Below, piece after piece: positions 5,368 to 6,323 of a DNA stretch of 6,323 bases (positions are counted from its first letter, which is position 1; each line of letters starts with the position of its first letter). The notes under the pieces were generated by a model that was given only the letters and a program-made list of their open reading frames with translations, was not told the origin of the DNA and made no database searches. Position numbers and translations under genes: made by a program. This stretch comes from Acidobacteriota bacterium (GTDB taxonomy: Bacteria > Acidobacteriota > Terriglobia > UBA7540): the NCBI GenBank assembly GCA_021828225.1, contig JAKASH010000187.1, positions 1-6,323 of the forward strand, written 5' to 3'.

Positions 5368-5644
5368 TCGACCGATTCTGATCGCGGATGATGATGCCGG
5401 CGAGCGCCGTATCGTTCAGTTCTGGCTGGAAGAAGAAGGGTATGCAACGGTCATGGCAAGCGACGGCAAATCTGCCTTAAAGCTATTTGAGGAGAAGTCT
5501 CCGTTCCTGGTTGTCAGCGATATTCGCATGCCTGAACTTGGGGGCCTGGACCTGCTCGCCCGAATTAAGGCTACTGAGCCGGATATGCCGGTGATTTTGA
5601 TGACGGCGTACGGAACAGTCAGGCAGATGCCTGACGGGGAATAG
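5360..5644 (+). CDS. Truncated response regulator: receiver domain only, incomplete
   Basis: A 94-residue product starting like an NtrC-type receiver. Visible: acidic cluster DDD (10-12), phosphoacceptor Asp54 in VVSDIRMPELGGLDLL, and the switch Thr82 in LMTAYGT. After GTV (residues 85-87) the match ends and the frame reads RQMPDGE then TAG. In the intact family, about 30 more residues follow to complete the receiver, including the invariant Lys of beta-5, then usually an AAA+ and a DNA-binding domain; all are absent. The break coincides with an 18-base inverted repeat (5618-5635). The start at 5360 (ATG after AGGA, 7 bases) overlaps the kinase stop; the ATG at 5357 is an alternative. Best read as the remnant of a regulator disrupted by insertion, deletion or rearrangement; as written it probably cannot fold normally or activate transcription. 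Confidence 0.85.
   Translation: MPNRPILIADDDAGERRIVQFWLEEEGYATVMASDGKSALKLFEEKSPFLVVSDIRMPELGGLDLLARIKATEPDMPVILMTAYGTVRQMPDGE
5618..5635. repeat. 18-base inverted repeat at the point where the response regulator breaks off
   Basis: GTCAGGCA (5618-5625), GA, TGCCTGAC (5628-5635): perfect 8-base arms with a 2-base centre. Family similarity of the receiver protein ends exactly here. It could be the scar or end of a mobile element, a recombination site, or chance. No transposase gene or second copy is seen in the window, and no T-run follows, so it is not a clear terminator. Confidence 0.7.
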
Positions 5645-5852
5645 ACGCTCTTGGCCACATGCCGGAAGCTATCGACATCGGGATCAGCCGCCGCGCATCT
5701 CAGCATACTCAGCCTGGCGGCGAAGGCAGACGGCGTGGGGCAACTTCTTGCTCGGGATCATTCGGAGACATTCGAGAAGGCTTCATCTCGATGAAACTTG
5801 CAAGGCGACTCTGCGACCGTTAACAGATTCGGTATGGGATTGGGAAGCGACT
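5645..5852. other. Unassigned stretch between truncated regulator and channel gene
   Basis: A 208-base region between convergent genes. It does not encode the expected rest of the receiver in any frame I read. Only short frames are present: a 54-codon plus-strand frame at 5659-5823 and others without recognisable content. It holds the octamer GCGACTCT twice (5805-5812 and 5847-5854, the second running into the channel stop codon). No clear terminator was found. It may be the remains of an inserted or rearranged segment. Confidence 0.4.
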
Positions 5853-6323
5853 CTAACCGGCAGCGTCGGTGGAGAGATCGGTTCGGAGGTGGATCGCTAA
5901 TGTTTCCGAGCCTGGCAACTTCAGCTCTGGATCGCTTTCCACTGCCTTCAGTAAGGCATGTGAGACTCGCTCATCAATTTCGGCATCGTGCCGGAGGTCC
6001 ACCGGAAAGCGAATCACAGCCTCAATGGAGGATGACATGATACGTAACTGGATTTTCGGCTGTAATCCGTCGGCAGGAACGGATAAGACAGTCCTTTTCA
6101 TTTCCCGGTACTGACGTTCCAGTTCCGTGCGATAGTCTGCCAGGACGCCGGTGACAGCTCCGAGCAGTTTCTCCTTGACCGAAGCGAAATCGGCAGCTCG
6201 CGGCACGGTGAGCGTAACCTCGTGCCAAATAAAACTCGTACCGGGAATCTGTTTGAATAGGCCCGCGGATGGCTGAAACACAATGGAGTTCGAGAACGCA
6301 ACCACGCGGCCGGTGGGAGTGTC
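5853..6323 (-). CDS. MscS-family mechanosensitive channel, C-terminal part, cut by the window edge
   Basis: Inner-membrane channel that opens under membrane tension to release solutes. The last 156 residues are visible. The first residues (DTPTGRVVAFSNSIVFQP) match the beta-domain segment just after the pore helix in MscS-like proteins, where a T-x-G-R-x-V-x-x-x-N-S pattern is typical. This is followed by strand-rich (FIWHEVTLTVPRAADFASV) and helical sections (LERQYREMKR) of the cytoplasmic vestibule. The pore helix and membrane domain lie beyond the right edge. The stop is TAG at 5853-5855. A GTG at 6303-6305 is in frame but is an internal Val codon, not a start, since family similarity extends upstream of it. 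It is convergent with the two-component genes and probably belongs to a separate transcription unit; its link to the metal genes is not evident. Confidence 0.85.
   Translation of the reverse strand, partial: DTPTGRVVAFSNSIVFQPSAGLFKQIPGTSFIWHEVTLTVPRAADFASVKEKLLGAVTGVLADYRTELERQYREMKRTVLSVPADGLQPKIQLRIMSSSIEAVIRFPVDLRHDAEIDERVSHALLKAVESDPELKLPGSETLAIHLRTDLSTDAAG

Noticed and set aside
5416..5706. Minus-strand 96-codon frame opposite the receiver gene
   Set aside because: Mostly antisense to the conserved receiver domain; no features of its own.
5659..5823. 54-codon plus-strand ORF after the truncated regulator
   Set aside because: No ribosome binding site, no family features, and it lies in the suspected junction segment.
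1..6323. CRISPR array, tRNA, rRNA or intact insertion sequence
   Set aside because: No regular spaced repeats, no clover-leaf or rRNA-like stretch, and no transposase domain seen on either strand.

Overview
The window carries most of a metal-handling gene cluster, probably for copper or silver, read on the minus strand. Beside it is a plus-strand two-component system whose response regulator is cut short. At the far right is the C-terminal part of a mechanosensitive channel gene on the minus strand. The DNA is moderately GC-rich. Genes are closely spaced and most have strong AGGAGG-type ribosome binding sites. Signal-peptide-like and His/Met-rich proteins, an NtrB-like kinase and a possible sigma-54 promoter suggest a Gram-negative, diderm bacterium. 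The overall look resembles environmental Acidobacteriota, but that taxonomic guess is weak.

Layout from right to left on the minus strand: partial MscS-family channel (5853-6323); then, after the plus-strand two-component genes, a small stress-type protein (3545-3949), a Met/His-rich exported small protein (3067-3393), a possible unrecognised gene (2687-3052), a membrane-anchored His-rich YHS protein (2383-2673), a DUF5676-like membrane protein (2095-2367), an isoprenylcysteine methyltransferase-family membrane protein (1373-2029), a SHOCT-domain membrane protein (937-1131), and the N-terminal third or so of a P1B-type metal ATPase (1-899) that runs off the left edge. Spacings of 13-15 bases through 3393-2095 point to one operon; a 241-base gap at 1132-1372 may hold a second promoter.

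On the plus strand a membrane histidine kinase (4249-5367) overlaps a receiver-domain protein (5360-5644) by 8 bases. The receiver stops soon after the conserved Thr of beta-4, inside a perfect 18-base inverted-repeat structure, and no output domain follows. The 299-base divergent region (3950-4248) contains a near-palindrome that reads as a -24/-12 (sigma-54) promoter on both strands, with sigma-70-type alternatives.

A reasonable model is that the kinase senses metal or envelope stress and once worked through an NtrC/ZraR-like activator on the divergent promoter. The minus-strand genes would bind metal in the envelope (YHS, Met/His-rich proteins) and pump it out of the cytoplasm (P1B ATPase). 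The roles of the methyltransferase, DUF5676 and SHOCT proteins are not known. No rRNA, tRNA, CRISPR array or intact mobile element was seen.
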